Shown here: one piece after another, positions 1 to 9,341 of the stretch
How positions within the stretch are numbered: position 1 is the stretch's first letter
Layout: every line of letters begins with the position of its first letter
Assembly: GCF_013410875.1 (NCBI RefSeq)
Contig: NZ_JACCCU010000004.1
Location: 1 to 64,000 of the forward strand
Direction: 5' to 3'
DNA: 64,000 nt
Origin: Tunturiibacter empetritectus
Lineage (GTDB): Bacteria > Acidobacteriota > Terriglobia > Terriglobales > Acidobacteriaceae
Made by a program: the position numbers and the translations under genes
Notes under the pieces: model-generated
Databases searched by the model: none
What the model was told of the DNA's origin: nothing
The model's input: the letters and a program-made list of their open reading frames with translations, nothing else

Positions 1-3000
1 GGCGGTGACGGTGACGGCTGGGCCTACGGGGAGGACTCCGGCAGGGCTATAGGAGAAGCTGCCGGGGATGGAGGCGGTGGCCTTGATGCCGGTGGCGCCG
101 CCGATGGCGGTGCCGTAGACGATGGACTGGCTGGCCCAGGTGATGGTGTAGCTTCCCTTGTTGATGGTGAGGGAGCCGTTGACGTAGGTGAAGGTGTAGT
201 TGGTGGAGGCGAGTGTGCCTGGTGCGGCAGTGATGGTGTAAGTGTTAGCGGCTGCGGGAGCTGCCGGGGTGGTGGTCAAGGACGGAGCGCCGGTGGTGGC
301 TGAGGCAGCGGTGTCACCGTTGACGAAGCCGGTGATGGTTGCCGTATAGGTTGGGTCGGCGGTGCCGTAGGTAATGGTGTAGCTGTTGGCGGTGACCGTG
401 AGGTTGACTGCAGTGACAGTGAGGGTTCCGTTGACGTAGACGACGTTGTAATTGCCGATGTTGGTGCCCGAAGCAGTAGGAACGATATTGTAGGTTCCGG
501 CTGGGCTGGTCGTCGTGGCGGTGGTGGTCTCGGAGAAGGTGAAGGTATCACCGCTCGCGGCGCCTGTGGCGGTTGCGGAGAAGGTTGGATTCGCTGCTCC
601 GTAGGCGCGGGTGGCGTTGCCTGCGGTGACGGTGAGAGTGCCCTTGGTGATGGTGAGGGTTCCGGGGGCGTAGGTGAAGGTGTAGTTCGTAGAGGCGAGG
701 GTTCCCGCTGCAGCGGTGATGGTGTAGGTGTTAGCGGCTGATGGGGCTGCGGGGGTAGTGGTGAGGGATGGAGTGCCAGTGGTGGCTGTGGCAGTCGTGT
801 CTCCGTTGACGAAGCCGGTGATCGTGGCGGTGTAGGTCGGATCTGTGGTGCCGTATGGGATGGTGTAGCTGTTCGCCGTTACCGTGAGGCTGGCCTTGGT
901 GACGGTGAGGGTTCCGTTGATGTAGACGACGTTGTAGTTTGCGAGGTTGGTGCCTGAGGCAGTCGGAACGATGTTGTAGGGGCCGGCTGGCGAGGTCGCG
1001 GTGGCGGTGGTGGTCTCGGAGAAGGTGAAGGAGTCACCGTTTACAGCGCCGGTGGCGGAGGCGGTGAAGGGTGGGTTAGCTTGTCCGTATACGCGGGTGG
1101 CGTTGCCGGCGGTGACGGTGAGAGTGCCCTTGGTGATGGTGAGGGTTCCAGGGGCGTAGGTGAAGGTGTAGTTCGTAGAGGCGAGGGTCCCGGGTGCAGC
1201 GGTGATGGTGTAGGTATTCGGAGCAGAGGGAGCCGCGGGATTGGTGGTCAGAGACGGAGTGCCGGTGGTGGCTGTGGCAGCGGTGTCGCCGTTGACGAAG
1301 CCGGTAATGGTTGCGGTGTAGGCCGGGTCTGCGGTGCCGTAGGGGATGGTGTAGCTGCTGGCGGTGACCGTGAGGTTAGCCGCGGTGACGGTGAGGGTGC
1401 CGTTGACGTAGACGACGTTGTAGTTGGCGAGGTTGGTGCCTGAGGCGGTGGGGACGATGTTGTAGGGACCCACTGGCGAGGTGGCGGTGGCGGCGGTGGT
1501 CTCTGAGAAGGTGAAGCTGTCACCATTCATGGCGCCAGTGGCGGAGGCGGTGAACGTGGGGTTAGCTGCGCCGTAAACGCGGGTGGCATTGCCTGCGGTG
1601 ACGGTGAGAGTGCCCTTGGTGATGGTGAGGGAGCCGGCGACGTAGGTGAAGCTGTAGTTCGTGGAGGCGAGGGTTCCCGGTGCAGCGGTAATGGTGTAGG
1701 TGTTCGGAGCCGAGGGAGCCGCTGGGGTGGTTGTCAGCGACGGAGTGCCGGTGGTGGCGGTGGCGGTGGTGTCTCCGTTGACGAAGCCGGTGATCGTGGC
1801 GGCATAGGTTGGGTCAGCGGTGCCATACGGGATCGTGTAGCTGCTGGCTGTTACGACGAGGGGGGCCTTGGTGACGGTGAGGGTTCCGTTGATGTAGGTG
1901 ACGTTGTAGTTTGCGAGGTTGGTGCCTGAGGCAGTCGGAACGATGTTGTAGGGGCCGACTGGGCTGGTCGCGGTGGCGGTGGTGGTCTCAGCGAAGGTGA
2001 AGGTATCGCTGTTCACGGCTCCGGTCGCGGTGGCGGAGAAGGTGGGATTAGCCGATCCGTAAACGCGGGTGGCGTTGCCGGCGGTGACGGTGAGAGTGCC
2101 CTTGGTGATGGTGAGGGTTCCGGGGGCGTAGGTGAAGGTGTAGTTCGTAGAGGCGAGGGTCCCGGGTGCAGCGGTGATGGTGTAGGTGTTCGGAGCCGAG
2201 GGAGCCGCGGGATTGGTGGTCAGAGACGGAGTGCCGGTGGTGGAGTTGGCTTGCGTGTCGCCAGTGGCGAAGCCTGTGATGGTGGCCGCGTAGGCGGGGT
2301 CAGCCGTGCCATACGGGATGGTGTAGCTGCTGGCAGTAACCGTCAGGTTGCGTTGATTGACGATTATTTGAACGGAAGCAGTTGCCGTGGTGTAGTCGGT
2401 GGTGTCAGTCGGAGTAAAGGTGACGGTGAGGGTTTGGGGGCCGGCAGGGAGTACGGTGCCCGCGGCTGGGCTGTAAGAGAAGGTACCTGGGATCGACCCG
2501 GAGACGGTAGCGTTCAGCTGGCCCGTGCTGCTTTGGACGAGGGCCGTACCATACGTGATGTTGGCCGGGTTCGACCAGTTGATCCCCGGTGTGGCTTTCG
2601 TGATGGTGAGCGATCCGGTGGCGAAGGTCAGACTATAGTTTGAGGACGCGAGGGAGCCGGTGGCGGGCGTGATGGTGTAGGTGCCTGCGGCTGTGGGAGC
2701 TGCCGGGGTCGTCGTCAGAGAAGGATTTCCGGTGAAGGCTGTCGCGGCGGTGTCGCCGTTGACGTAGCCCGTGACCGAGTAGGTATAGGGGGGAACTGCC
2801 GTTCCGTAGACCACAGTCTCATTGTTGGCGGTGAAGAGAAGCGCCTGTTTGGTGACGACGAGGTTGACGGTCTTTGTTGCTGTCCCGAAGTTCGGGTTGG
2901 TCGGGGTAAACACAACTTTGAGTGGAATGGTACCGACCGCAGGAACCACTCCGGCAGCCGGAGTGTAGGCGTAGGTGCCTGGCACTACCGTTGGAGTAGA

Positions 3001-6000
3001 CGATGTGTTGAGTCCCATCGCCACAATGACGACGTTGCGATTGTTCGGGAGGGTGATGCTTTGTACGGTCCTCGTGTTATCGAGGGCTATTTGATATCCG
3101 TACAGGTCGGCTTGTTGTCCTGTTACTCGACCTCCGCTGCCATTGTTGTAGTATCCGGTGACCGCAACAAAGGATTCGCCAGGGTAACCTTGATTAACCA
3201 GCCAACTGCTGAGGCTGATCTTTGTGGTTGCGGTGGTGCCATCCGTATAGGTAATTGTGAAAGGCTGCGCGGTCTGTCCCCCTGTGGTCGCCGCACCAAT
3301 CAGTGACAAGCTAACAAAATTCCCTTGAGGCAAGGCAATCGTCGTGCTCGTGACGGCATCCGGAACATTCGCGGGACCTAGTGCATACGTCTGCCCGTTC
3401 CACACAACGGAAGAGCCAAGGAGGGTGGCTGAGTAGGCATTTCCACCGTTATCGAAGCCTCCAGTAGAGAAGGTCGATCCATCGGTCTCAAAGGCGTTGA
3501 CGCGATAGTAGGACGAGAGCGAAACGGAGGTCGTTCCTGGTGTTGTCTGTGCGACTGCATTAAGTTGTGTCGCACTGAGTGCTGTTCCGTAGACGATGGG
3601 TGCGGGCGTAGGCCAGACCAGCGTTGTGGCGTTCGAGGGATTAACGAGTAGTTGCACACTCGCGGAAGCGCCCGTGTAATCGGTCTGGTCCGTGGGAGTG
3701 AATGTGGCTGAAAGAGTATTTTCTCCAGTTGGAAGTACCGCGCCCAGAGCTGGGTTGTAGACCAGCGCGCCTGGCACCGGCGGGGAGACAAGATCCATGG
3801 CGAGGATCGAGACATCTCCTGGTCCCTGCCATGCGGGGAGCGTGACACTCTGAACAATCTTTGAGCTATTAAGCGGGATCTGATAGCCATAGACGCAGGT
3901 CAAGTGGGCGTCCTGGCCACCAGTGGAGGTGTTGCGGAACGGGACGCAGGTGACTTCCGTTTCGCCAGGCCAGTTCAACGGATAGACCCAGTCGCTCAGG
4001 CTCTGCGTATAGGTCGAGGTTGTTCCGTCGGTATACGTTATGATGAATGGGTTCGCCGCGGTCGTGTTGTTGACCATCGCGCCAAGCATATTGAGGCTGG
4101 CGTAGTATCCAGCCGGAAGAGGGATGGTCACGGTCGTTCCTGTGCTGCTTAGACCGGCGACTCCATCGAGTGCGTTGGCGGGTCCCAACTGGTAGGTGAT
4201 GTTGTTCCAGGTGACGGACGTTCCCAGCAGATTCGACGAGTAAGCATTCCCGCTTTGATCAAAGCCACTGGCAAAGTGCGTGCCATTGCTGTAGATCGCG
4301 TTGATGTTGTAGTACGAGGTCAACGGGACCGGCGTGTAGACAGCCACCGTCGCGTCGAGCTGGATATTGCTCAACGGCGTGGGATAGGTTATGGCCGCGG
4401 GCGAGGGCCAACTGATCTGAGGATTCGCTGGGTTTACCGTGAGGGTGACAGTGGTGGTCAACGGAGTGTAGTTCGTGTTGCTCGGAGTGAAGGTGGCAGT
4501 CAGCGTATAGTTGCCGACTGCGAGCAGGGTGTAAGGAGCTGGATTGTAGGAGAAGGTTCCGGGTGCCGTCGTCGTAGCGTTGAGTTGTGTAGAGGACAGC
4601 AGGGTGCCATAGCTGATGGCCGCTGGAGTAGCCCAGATGATGACTGGAGTTGCCGGACCCACGGTTATGACGAGAGGGGTAACAGCGGCGCTGGCGACAA
4701 AATTAGTGTCGCCCGAGTAGGACGCCGTGATGTTGTTCACGCCGATTGTGAGGCTTGCAGTGGACAACGTCGCGACGCCGCCGGACACGGTGATGGCGGT
4801 GCCAAGGGTGTTGCCGTTGTCTTTGAAGGTGACGGTTCCACCCGGAGTCAGCGCTCCCACCAAAGAAGGCTGAATCATTGCAGTGATGACGATCTGTTGA
4901 CCAAAAGCCGGCGCTGAGTTGGTGGCGCTGAGCAGGGTCGAGGTAGAGATCTTCGTCGCTGCCAGGGACAGGGTGGCGGACTTGCTTGCGGCAAAGTCCA
5001 GATTAGTCGGGAAGGAAGCAAGGATATTGTGGTTGCCGCTGCCGGGAATGGTGACGCCGGTGAAAGAGACACTCGCCGTGTCGGTGACCTGATTGAGCAA
5101 AATGCTCACGCTCTTGCTGCCGTTGTTGGCGATTGCGAGGTCACTGGTACCGTCGCCATTAAAGTCTGCCGAGGCGACGGCGATAGGGGTCTTCGCTACG
5201 GTAGGAGTCGTCGGCGTCTGAAAGGTGAAGTCACCGTTTCCAAGGAACAGACTCGCTGTGGTCTGTCCGGAGTTGGCAACAGCGAGGTCGACATTTCCAT
5301 CGGCGTTGAAGTCTCCTGCGACGATCGAGGTGGGGGTGGTTCCGGTGGAAAGCAAGGTAGCCTGCACGGCGAAGGCGCCTGCTCCGTTGCCGCGGAAGAT
5401 CCCGATCTTCTTTGTGCTGCTGTAGGTCACCGCAAGGTCCAGTTTGCCATCGCCATTGATATCCGCGGCAACGAGCGAGTTAGGAGCGGTTCCATTTCCG
5501 GTGGAGATTGGCGACCCTGTGGCCTGGGTGAAGCTGCTGCCGTTTCCGTTGCCGAGCATGACGCTGATGGTGTTGCTCGATTTGTTAGTAACGGCAAAGT
5601 CAAGATTGCCGCCGGCGTTAAAGTAGCCAGCGACGATCGCGGTTGGATTGGTTCCGACGTTGACTTGAGAGACGTTCGCAGCAGGAAATGCGCCGGACCC
5701 ATCTCCCAGCATGATGTCCACGACACCGTTTACCGGGACCAGATCAAGAAGCGTGGCGCTCTGGGCTACCGCGAGGTCAGGCTTTCCGTCTCCGTCGAAG
5801 TCTCCAACTACCAACGAGGTTGGGGTGGTGACTTCGAGGAAGACGCCTGGGATGGAATAGGTTGAAGGGGCGCTGAATGTACCGTTAATTCCACCGAGAT
5901 AGATGGCGACGGCTCCGTCTGCGCTGTTGACGACAGCCAGATCGAGTTTGCCATCCTGATTAAAGTCGGCTGCGACGATGGCGACGGGACCGTTGCCGGT

Positions 6001-6810
6001 AGTCAGCTTGGTTGGGGAAGCGGTGAACCCGCCTGCACCGTCACCGAAGAGAATCCAGACAGTTCTATCGTTGCTGTTCAGAACTGCGAGATCGATGAAG
6101 CCATCGCCGTTGAAGTCGCCAGAAGCGATGCTCTGAGGGCCGCTGCCTACCGTTACCGGCGAAGTGCTGCCCGCTACAGTCTGCTGCCCGGACACGCCTG
6201 CGCCAAGGGCAGGAGGGGGAGTGACGATGAGATAGTTGGCGTTTGACGTGTCCAGGAGGGAGATATTTCCGACGGGGAAGCTGTTGGTGCTCCCTGTTCC
6301 TGTCACGGTTGCGGTAAGCGAAAACGGTGGAGTGGTTCCGGCCGAGGTCTGAACGAGACTGGTGGTTGTGGGATAAGTTCCTGTAATAGTTACACTTTGA
6401 ACATCAGACGAAGACGAATAGGCCTGGATCGCACCGAAGACCGCCATGATGGAGTGACTGCCAACTCCGCCAAACTCCTGCTGCAAAACGGCGGTGCCCG
6501 ACACGGATTGCACCTGGACGCTGCCAAGTACTCTGCTGATGCTGTTGTAGGTGTCCAGGAAGGTAACTACTCCGCCTGAGACCGGTGTCGCACCCGCTTT
6601 GACCGTCGCCGTCATGGCCAGTACGGATCCGTTCGCGGCGCTAATCGGCGTCACCGAGAGCGACGTCGTCGTGGCACTCTGGGCAAACGCAAGAGAAGCA
6701 GACATCGCCAAAGAGAAAGCCGTCAAAGCCGTGAAAGACTTTGAGAAGGAACGGAAGCTGGACTTGACGATTGCCAGGCAGCTTTTGACTTTGGCGCGGT
6801 GTGACGACAT
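1..6810 (-). CDS. Giant secreted FG-GAP / Ig-like / MBG repeat protein, 3' end outside the window
   Basis: The minus-strand frame starting at ATG 6808-6810 has no stop down to base 1, so at least 2270 residues are encoded and the C-terminus lies outside the window. GGAG sits six bases before the ATG. A signal peptide of about 43 residues ends in LAFAQS. In order: two Ig-like repeats (about 48-210); about seven FG-GAP/VCBS repeats with calcium-loop motifs such as DFNGDGFIDLAV and DFNQDGKLDLAV (about 211-595); Ig-like repeats (about 597-825); two copies of a 160-185 residue beta-rich module (about 827-990 and 1071-1254) separated by an Ig-like repeat; then Ig-like and MBG (YGX-type) repeats, with motifs like VYGAANP and IPYGTADP, to the edge. 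Such proteins are surface or secreted adhesin-like stalks; the ligand is unknown. Reading frame and architecture are seen directly; the role is inferred. Confidence 0.9.
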   Translation of the reverse strand, partial: MSSHRAKVKSCLAIVKSSFRSFSKSFTALTAFSLAMSASLAFAQSATTTSLSVTPISAANGSVLAMTATVKAGATPVSGGVVTFLDTYNSISRVLGSVQVQSVSGTAVLQQEFGGVGSHSIMAVFGAIQAYSSSSDVQSVTITGTYPTTTSLVQTSAGTTPPFSLTATVTGTGSTNSFPVGNISLLDTSNANYLIVTPPPALGAGVSGQQTVAGSTSPVTVGSGPQSIASGDFNGDGFIDLAVLNSNDRTVWILFGDGAGGFTASPTKLTTGNGPVAIVAADFNQDGKLDLAVVNSADGAVAIYLGGINGTFSAPSTYSIPGVFLEVTTPTSLVVGDFDGDGKPDLAVAQSATLLDLVPVNGVVDIMLGDGSGAFPAANVSQVNVGTNPTAIVAGYFNAGGNLDFAVTNKSSNTISVMLGNGNGSSFTQATGSPISTGNGTAPNSLVAADINGDGKLDLAVTYSSTKKIGIFRGNGAGAFAVQATLLSTGTTPTSIVAGDFNADGNVDLAVANSGQTTASLFLGNGDFTFQTPTTPTVAKTPIAVASADFNGDGTSDLAIANNGSKSVSILLNQVTDTASVSFTGVTIPGSGNHNILASFPTNLDFAASKSATLSLAATKISTSTLLSATNSAPAFGQQIVITAMIQPSLVGALTPGGTVTFKDNGNTLGTAITVSGGVATLSTASLTIGVNNITASYSGDTNFVASAAVTPLVITVGPATPVIIWATPAAISYGTLLSSTQLNATTTAPGTFSYNPAPYTLLAVGNYTLTATFTPSNTNYTPLTTTVTLTVNPANPQISWPSPAAITYPTPLSNIQLDATVAVYTPVPLTSYYNINAIYSNGTHFASGFDQSGNAYSSNLLGTSVTWNNITYQLGPANALDGVAGLSSTGTTVTIPLPAGYYASLNMLGAMVNNTTAANPFIITYTDGTTSTYTQSLSDWVYPLNWPGETEVTCVPFRNTSTGGQDAHLTCVYGYQIPLNSSKIVQSVTLPAWQGPGDVSILAMDLVSPPVPGALVYNPALGAVLPTGENTLSATFTPTDQTDYTGASASVQLLVNPSNATTLVWPTPAPIVYGTALSATQLNAVAQTTPGTTSVSLSSYYRVNAFETDGSTFSTGGFDNGGNAYSATLLGSSVVWNGQTYALGPANVPDAVTSTTIALPQGNFVSLSLIGAATTGGQTAQPFTITYTDGTTATTKISLSSWLVNQGYPGESFVAVTGYYNNGSGGRVTGQQADLYGYQIALDNTRTVQSITLPNNRNVVIVAMGLNTSSTPTVVPGTYAYTPAAGVVPAVGTIPLKVVFTPTNPNFGTATKTVNLVVTKQALLFTANNETVVYGTAVPPYTYSVTGYVNGDTAATAFTGNPSLTTTPAAPTAAGTYTITPATGSLASSNYSLTFATGSLTITKATPGINWSNPANITYGTALVQSSTGQLNATVSGSIPGTFSYSPAAGTVLPAGPQTLTVTFTPTDTTDYTTATASVQIIVNQRNLTVTASSYTIPYGTADPAYAATITGFATGDTQANSTTGTPSLTTNPAAPSAPNTYTITAAPGTLASTNYTFTYAPGTLTITKGTLTVTAGNATRVYGSANPTFSATATGAVNSDTFTFAETTTATATSPVGPYNIVPTASGTNLANYNVTYINGTLTVTKAPLVVTASSYTIPYGTADPTYAATITGFVNGDTTATATTGTPSLTTTPAAPSAPNTYTITAAPGTLASTNYSFTYVAGSLTITKGTLTVTAGNATRVYGAANPTFTASATGAMNGDSFTFSETTAATATSPVGPYNIVPTASGTNLANYNVVYVNGTLTVTAANLTVTASSYTIPYGTADPAYTATITGFVNGDTAATATTGTPSLTTNPAAPSAPNTYTITAAPGTLASTNYTFTYAPGTLTITKGTLTVTAGNATRVYGQANPPFTASATGAVNGDSFTFSETTTATATSPAGPYNIVPTASGTNLANYNVVYINGTLTVTKASLTVTANSYTIPYGTTDPTYTATITGFVNGDTTATATTGTPSLTTTPAAPSAANTYTITAAAGTLASTNYTFTYAPGTLTITKGTLTVTAGNATRAYGAANPTFSATATGAASGDTFTFSETTTATTTSPAGTYNIVPTASGTNIGNYNVVYVNGTLTVTAVNLTVTANSYTITYGTADPTYTATITGFVNGDTAASATTGAPSLTTTPAAPAAANTYTITAAPGTLASTNYTFTYVNGSLTINKGSYTITWASQSIVYGTAIGGATGIKATASIPGSFSYSPAGVLPVGPAVTVTA
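150..2340 (-). repeat. 486-bp in-frame tandem repeat (162 aa, two MBG domains per unit), about 4.5 units
   Basis: The string cgcgggtgg plus flanking bases recurs at 606, 1092, 1578 and 2064, exactly 486 bp apart. A second anchor, gccggtggtgg, recurs at 289, 1261, 1747 and 2233, a 486-bp lattice; the copy at 775 has one substitution. The unit is divisible by three, so the frame of the giant gene is kept. Each 162-residue unit holds two MBG-type repeats of about 81 residues. Copies are very similar by eye, differing by scattered substitutions, which points to recent amplification or gene conversion. Confidence 0.92.
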
Positions 6811-7492
6811 GCTTATCTCCGTGACGACTAGTGACGTGACAAGAAGCTTCCAGGCAGACAGGTGCGCCTTACGCAGAAGGGTGGGTGGATGGTGGCCACT
6901 TTCGACTCCTGCGCTGGTTTTCTGCTAAGAACTTCCTGAGGCGAGAACTATGTTGGTACTGCTAGGACTCCGAAGAGACCAGGAACTCTCGTGACGCTCT
7001 CATCAGGCCTGCATCTTCGCTGATAGAGAATGGAACTGCATGAGAGAGTTATTGGCCTCCTTTGCTCCTCACTAGCATCACTTAGCCGAGGCTTCTCATC
7101 CATAGTCCAAAGGTGGCAGCATAAACCCCGCAAAATGCAGGCATTTTTACCCAAAACATGGAAATGTTTCCAGCTACTGACACAGAAGTGTCAGAGGCGC
7201 GAAGCCATGGACGCCAGTGTTGGTCTGCGGAATGCCATCGAAGCTTTGAGCGGCCCGGGTTTTTGTTAGAACCTGCAACGTAGTCCCCGGAGATCCGTTG
7301 GAGATTTGTCGCAAGACTGCGCGGTCGCATCTGTATTAGAGAGCCAAAAAATCTAACTGCGTCCGACAGATGAGCGCTTAAAAGTCCACGGCTCTTCCGG
7401 GGCCGGTTCTAGCGGCTTCCTTATCAGCGATCCCAATTGTCGCTGGCCGAGATCTCGTGATTCTTTGTGGCCGTTTTCAGCGTCTTTGGTAT
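6811..7492. other. Intergenic region upstream of the giant repeat gene; no gene recognised
   Basis: About 680 bp lie between the start of the giant gene and the end of the dehydrogenase gene. No frame gives a recognisable protein. Two short perfect inverted repeats lie close together: AAACAT/ATGTTT around a GGAA loop near 7154-7169, and CTGACAC (7177-7183)/GTGTCAG (7188-7194) around AGAA. They could be an operator or part of an untranslated leader, but they are too short to assign. Confidence 0.4.
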
Positions 7493-8392
7493 CTATGTCT
7501 TGGGACGGCTTGCCACTGTGGTGCCTGTGATGTCTTCCAGCAGCCGGATGGAGCCGCAGATGTCGTCCTCGCCGAAGCCCTTGGCGATTGCGGCGCGATA
7601 GAGCTGCCGCGAGAGCGAGGTCAAGGGCGCCGGGACGTTGAGCTCAGCCGCAGACTCCAGCATCAGCTCCATATCTTTCTCGAGCCACTTGACGGAGAAG
7701 TTGGTGGTGAAGTTTCTGGCGAAGACCATAGGGGCTTTTGCGGTGAGCAGGCCAGATTTAGCCGCGCTGTTGTTAAGGATATCGAGCATCATCTCGGGAT
7801 CGACGCCGGCTTTTGTGCTCAGGACGATGCTCTCATTGAAGGCCTGGAGCAGGTTGCCAAGGATCATATTTTGCGACAGCTTGGCGTGAAGTCCCATGCC
7901 TGCTTCTCCGCAGTAGTACAAAAGCTTTCCCATCACCTCAAAGTACGGGCGGACTTTTTCGAAGATATCCTTTGGCCCACCGACCATAAAAGTCAGTGTG
8001 CCCCCTTCTGCTCCGGCTTTGGAGCCGGTACAGGGCGCGTCGAGAAAGCTGATGTCCTTTTTGGCCAGTTCGGCGGCGATAGCGCGGCTTGCAGAGGGGG
8101 CAATGGTGCTGCAGTCGACGATGATCGACCTGGCGGCTGCTCCTTCGGCCAGACCATCTGCGCCGAGGATGACACTGCGGGACATCTCGGTATCGCCTAC
8201 GCAGAGGAAGGTACAGTCGCTCTGGCGCGCAACGTCGGCCGGAGTGGAGCATGCGATGCCGCCTTTGTTAACCAAAGCAGCAACTTTTCCCTCGCTGAAC
8301 GACCAAAGAGCCACCTGATGATCGGCCTCGATCAGACGAAGAGCCATTGGGCCACCCATAATCCCCAATCCTAAAAAGCCAAGCTTTGCCAT
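7493..8392 (-). CDS. NAD(P)-dependent beta-hydroxyacid dehydrogenase (3-hydroxyisobutyrate dehydrogenase / GLYR family)
   Basis: The 299-residue length fits the family. The N-terminal Rossmann motif GLGIMG is at residues 8-13. The substrate signature DAPCTGSKAGAEGG (118-131) corresponds to the family DAPVSGG motif. The catalytic lysine is K171 in HAKLSQN. The C-terminal all-helical domain contains the usual FSVKWLEKDMEL segment. Family members oxidise 3-hydroxyisobutyrate, tartronate semialdehyde, succinic semialdehyde or related short beta-hydroxyacids in the cytoplasm; the substrate cannot be told from sequence. It stands alone, with about 100 bp to the next minus-strand gene and no obvious operon partner. 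Confidence 0.88.
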   Translation of the reverse strand: MAKLGFLGLGIMGGPMALRLIEADHQVALWSFSEGKVAALVNKGGIACSTPADVARQSDCTFLCVGDTEMSRSVILGADGLAEGAAARSIIVDCSTIAPSASRAIAAELAKKDISFLDAPCTGSKAGAEGGTLTFMVGGPKDIFEKVRPYFEVMGKLLYYCGEAGMGLHAKLSQNMILGNLLQAFNESIVLSTKAGVDPEMMLDILNNSAAKSGLLTAKAPMVFARNFTTNFSVKWLEKDMELMLESAAELNVPAPLTSLSRQLYRAAIAKGFGEDDICGSIRLLEDITGTTVASRPKT

Positions 8393-8504
8393 TTGTGTTG
8401 GACTCCCTTTAAACGATGTTAGAAGTGAAAGGCGCAGGTGTACAGGAGCGCTATCAAGCCACGAAGGCGGCTAGCAGCACGCGGCTCCCAAGTTTCAACT
8501 CGCT

Positions 8505-9002
8505 TTAGTCGAACGACTCCCAGGCGCGAAGTGCGTGTTCAAAAAGTTCCATATTGACGAGTTTGCCGCGGAACTTGACGCCTTCCATCTTCAATCGCGC
8601 TCGCTGTTCGATTGCGGGTTCCCCGCGAAGTTTGATCTCACCGCCAGCGCCGAGCACTCGGTGCCATGGAAGATGATCTGGCGGATCGGTGCGCAGGAGT
8701 CTTGCCACAGCGCGATGGTAGAGCGGATAGCCAGCCGCTGCCGCAACCTGTCCGTAGGTGCTGACCTTTCCTGCAGGAATGGAAAGAATGATGCGACGAA
8801 ATGCTGTGTCACGGAGTTCGTTCGCACGAGCCCCATCCCGTAGAATTCTGCGTTTCGCCTGGGATGTGGGGACAGTCGGGATAGCCCCTGGAAAGGGAGG
8901 ACGAACGGGCTTGTCATTCTTCCTTCGCGTGCTCATCGTCATCCGGTCTTCTAAAGCTCTCTCTGACTTTTGCCTGCTCTGGAAATCAGAGTTCGGGATC
9001 AT
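8505..9002 (-). CDS. Alkyltransferase-like (ATL) DNA damage-recognition protein
   Basis: The C-terminal half matches the DNA-binding domain of O6-methylguanine-DNA methyltransferases: RRIILSIPAGKVSTYGQVA, then the active-site region PWHRVLGAGGEI. The acceptor cysteine of the PCHRV motif is replaced by tryptophan, as in the alkyltransferase-like proteins (for example E. coli YbaZ/eAtl), which bind alkylated guanines without repairing them and hand them to nucleotide excision repair. The 165 residues include a basic, low-complexity N-terminal extension of about 60 residues. The start is uncertain: ATG 9002 has a weak GAGAT site, and the MTM pair at 8942/8936 is an alternative. No operon partner. 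Confidence 0.85.
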   Translation of the reverse strand: MIPNSDFQSRQKSERALEDRMTMSTRRKNDKPVRPPFPGAIPTVPTSQAKRRILRDGARANELRDTAFRRIILSIPAGKVSTYGQVAAAAGYPLYHRAVARLLRTDPPDHLPWHRVLGAGGEIKLRGEPAIEQRARLKMEGVKFRGKLVNMELFEHALRAWESFD

Positions 9003-9341
9003 GATATCTCGTTCGTCATTAGTTCAAACTGCATGAGCGCTCCGCGAAGGAGAAGATGCACCCGTTCGAGATAATGGCGGCTAGCTAGAACGGCGGAGAG
9101 CCGCTACTAAGGAAGGCGAACTCATTCGTCTTTCGTCCGGAACCATGATCACCCAGACGTATCTGGACCCGTCTAAGACCAGTGAGCCGAGAGACTTAGG
9201 TAAAGACGGACCAACCGAGAGATACTGCGACCGTGCACGGGGATTCTCATCTGACTAAGTGCACTATCTTTCAACCTTATTTCGGTTAGGCTTGGATCAA
9301 CAAGAGGAAAGTCAGTTCGTTGAATGGAGCCTTAGCTTTTC

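Noticed and set aside
150-2340. Regular repeats as a possible CRISPR array
   Set aside because: The unit is 486 bp, in frame, with no short repeat/unique spacer alternation. It encodes MBG domains.
1081-5865. Several open plus-strand frames (1081-1443, 2251-2643, 4255-4917, 5029-5865)
   Set aside because: They mirror the minus-strand repeat protein. Their composition (G, V, D, R) is that of an antisense frame, and the minus frame has a signal peptide, domain repeats and a ribosome site.
7457-8374. Plus-strand open frame of 305 codons
   Set aside because: Antisense to the beta-hydroxyacid dehydrogenase gene, which has all family motifs.
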